Assembly: GCA_000499405.2 (NCBI GenBank)
Contig: HG738137.1
Span: 11,200,621-11,264,620, forward strand
Direction of reading: 5' to 3'
Length of the DNA: 64,000 bases
Origin: Onchocerca volvulus
Lineage: Eukaryota; Nematoda; Chromadorea; Rhabditida; Onchocercidae
Below are positions 62,651 to 64,000 of the stretch, piece after piece. Numbering within the stretch: position 1 is the first letter of the stretch; the number at the start of each line of letters is the position of its first letter. The position numbers and the translations under genes were made by a program. The notes beneath the pieces were generated by a model. It saw only the letters and a list, made by a program, of their open reading frames with translations, ran no database searches and was not told where the DNA came from.

Positions 62651-64000
62651 AATTAAATACAGAAAGAGAAAAAGTTTAACAAAATTTTAAAAATGATTTT
62701 ACTTTTTCAGCTCAGAATGTTCATGTCTCCAGAACTCCTTTGGATAAATGATTTTTTTTTTTTTTTTTCAGAAAAACAAAATACAAAAGAATCAAAGTTC
62801 ATTTAGATTTTGAAGAGAGAAATTCTAACTTGGAAACTGGTACCGAAATTTCAAAAATCAGTGATTGAGGGAAAAGGCTATTATACAGGAACAAGTATAT
62901 TCTTGAATCTTAAGAATGTGAAACTGGGTACCGATTTCAACCAAAGTTCAAGAAAACTTTTCATGTAATGACTTTTCTTGAGTTTTTTTTTTTTTTTCAA
63001 TTTCAATTTAATTGATTTCATTCTATTTCAATCCATTCATTTCTTGCAATCAAAAATTTTTTTAAACATGAATGATTCATAGTTTTTGAAAGACGAATTC
63101 TATATATTTAAAAAAGCTTGCTAAAAAGCTATTTTCACAATGTTTCAGTGAATCAGCAAATGATAATATTCCAATTTTTCATCAAATTTCTGTGACATCA
63201 TCAACTGGGTGATTTTTTCCTTTTTTTTTTTTTTTTTGGAATTTAATAATTTCGCTATAAATCAATCAGATAATTATTAGAGAATAAAATTCTAATTCAT
63301 TCAAGCAGTACTTTTTTTTTTTCATCAGTACTAATTACAGTATTCGCCAAACCGTAACGTTTCATTTAATAGAAAAACTATTTGTCATTCAAAATAAGCC
63401 ATCGCGAATTAAGGACAACTAATACAGATGCAAAAATAATGGAACAGAAAATTTTAGATTTTTATCATAATTTTATTTTCAAAAAACTAGTCCCTTCATG
63501 CATTCAACTGTTAATTTTTGAATATCTCAAACAAAATATTACTCATCAGAAAGTTCCTAATAATACTGTTCTCGACATGCAATCCAAACTTGATATCGAG
63601 ATTGAGATAAAATTGGATTATATATTGTTACAAGATTATTAAAGAATATTTAATTAAAATAATTGAAAAGGCTATTTCTTTTTGAATCTATTATTAGATT
63701 AGCTCAGAAAAGCAAAAACAACAAAATGATCATCATGTTATCAAAGGAGAGTTGGGCTATTCAAACTAAATCATCTAGCCAATAATATTCCTTGAGATTT
63801 TGATATGAATAAATCTGGATGAGAAAAAAAAGAGTACCACTCTATGTAACGTTGAAAAAAGTTAGTATGATAAAAATGATAAGCAAAAATAAAAACATGA
63901 GAGGAACAAATTCTACTAGCAAAATATCCGAAATGAATTCATCTTTAAAAAAAAAAAAAAAGAAGTTGGAAAAATAATTCTAGAAAAACAATCGAAAGAA
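62651..64000. other. gene-free right end, upstream of the zinc-finger gene
   Basis: This is AT-rich sequence with T runs (62752-62769, 62985-62998, 63221-63238). A plus ORF at 63382-63642 (86 codons from a TTG) is Lys/Ile/Leu-rich with no recognisable domain. Promoter elements of the zinc-finger gene should lie here but none stands out. Confidence 0.55.

Noticed and set aside
63382..63642. 86-codon plus ORF at the right end
   Set aside because: It starts at a TTG, is Lys/Ile/Leu-rich, and has no splice context or recognised homology. I left it unannotated.
1..64000. tRNA, rRNA or intact transposon genes
   Set aside because: By eye I found no T-loop consensus with a matching acceptor stem, no rRNA signature, and no transposase or reverse-transcriptase motif. 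A tRNAscan-SE/Rfam and RepeatMasker run would settle this.

Overview
This is a eukaryotic window, very AT-rich, with many A/T homopolymer runs and short exons split by small GT-AG introns. Introns usually end in TTTCAG or TTGCAG. Exon structure, protein similarity and acceptor motifs just upstream of start codons (candidate spliced-leader sites) suggest a nematode, probably spirurid/filarial. This rests on gene style, not on a species marker. I assembled exon chains by hand using reading frame, splice phase and homology. All six recognised genes close into uninterrupted reading frames.

Layout. 1-4834: gene-free DNA with a GC-rich direct repeat. 4835-16781 (-): an ARHGAP20-like RhoGAP with PH, RA and RhoGAP domains and a long disordered tail. 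18542-21847 (-): PRPF4, the U4/U6 snRNP WD40 protein. About 1.4 kb of divergent promoter DNA separates it from 23291-27645 (+): NOB1, the PIN-domain nuclease for 18S rRNA maturation. 28118-28501 (-): an isolated 127-codon ORF of unknown status. 28930-31017 (+): an RNF126/RNF115-type RING-H2 ubiquitin ligase. 31807-47259 (-): POLE, the DNA polymerase epsilon catalytic subunit, complete in 40 exons with one probable GC-AG intron. 47536-48271 (-), and probably a little further upstream: a small uncharacterised gene just 5' of POLE, perhaps in an operon with it. 50307-62635 (-): a protein with about 19 C2H2 zinc fingers in 21 exons, REST/SPR-4-like in style. 62640-64000: no supported gene.

The genes serve separate housekeeping and regulatory jobs: splicing, ribosome maturation, replication, ubiquitination, GTPase control and transcription. 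They do not form one pathway. I saw no CRISPR array, rRNA, tRNA or intact transposon, and no clear new multi-gene system. The most interesting signals are a perfect 25-bp intronic hairpin (57869-57932), paired Grainyhead-type palindromes (59647-59696), a probable GC-AG intron in POLE, a Ser in POLE's Exo II motif, an array of SPxx(R/K)(R/K) motifs in the RhoGAP tail, and the unknown gene upstream of POLE.
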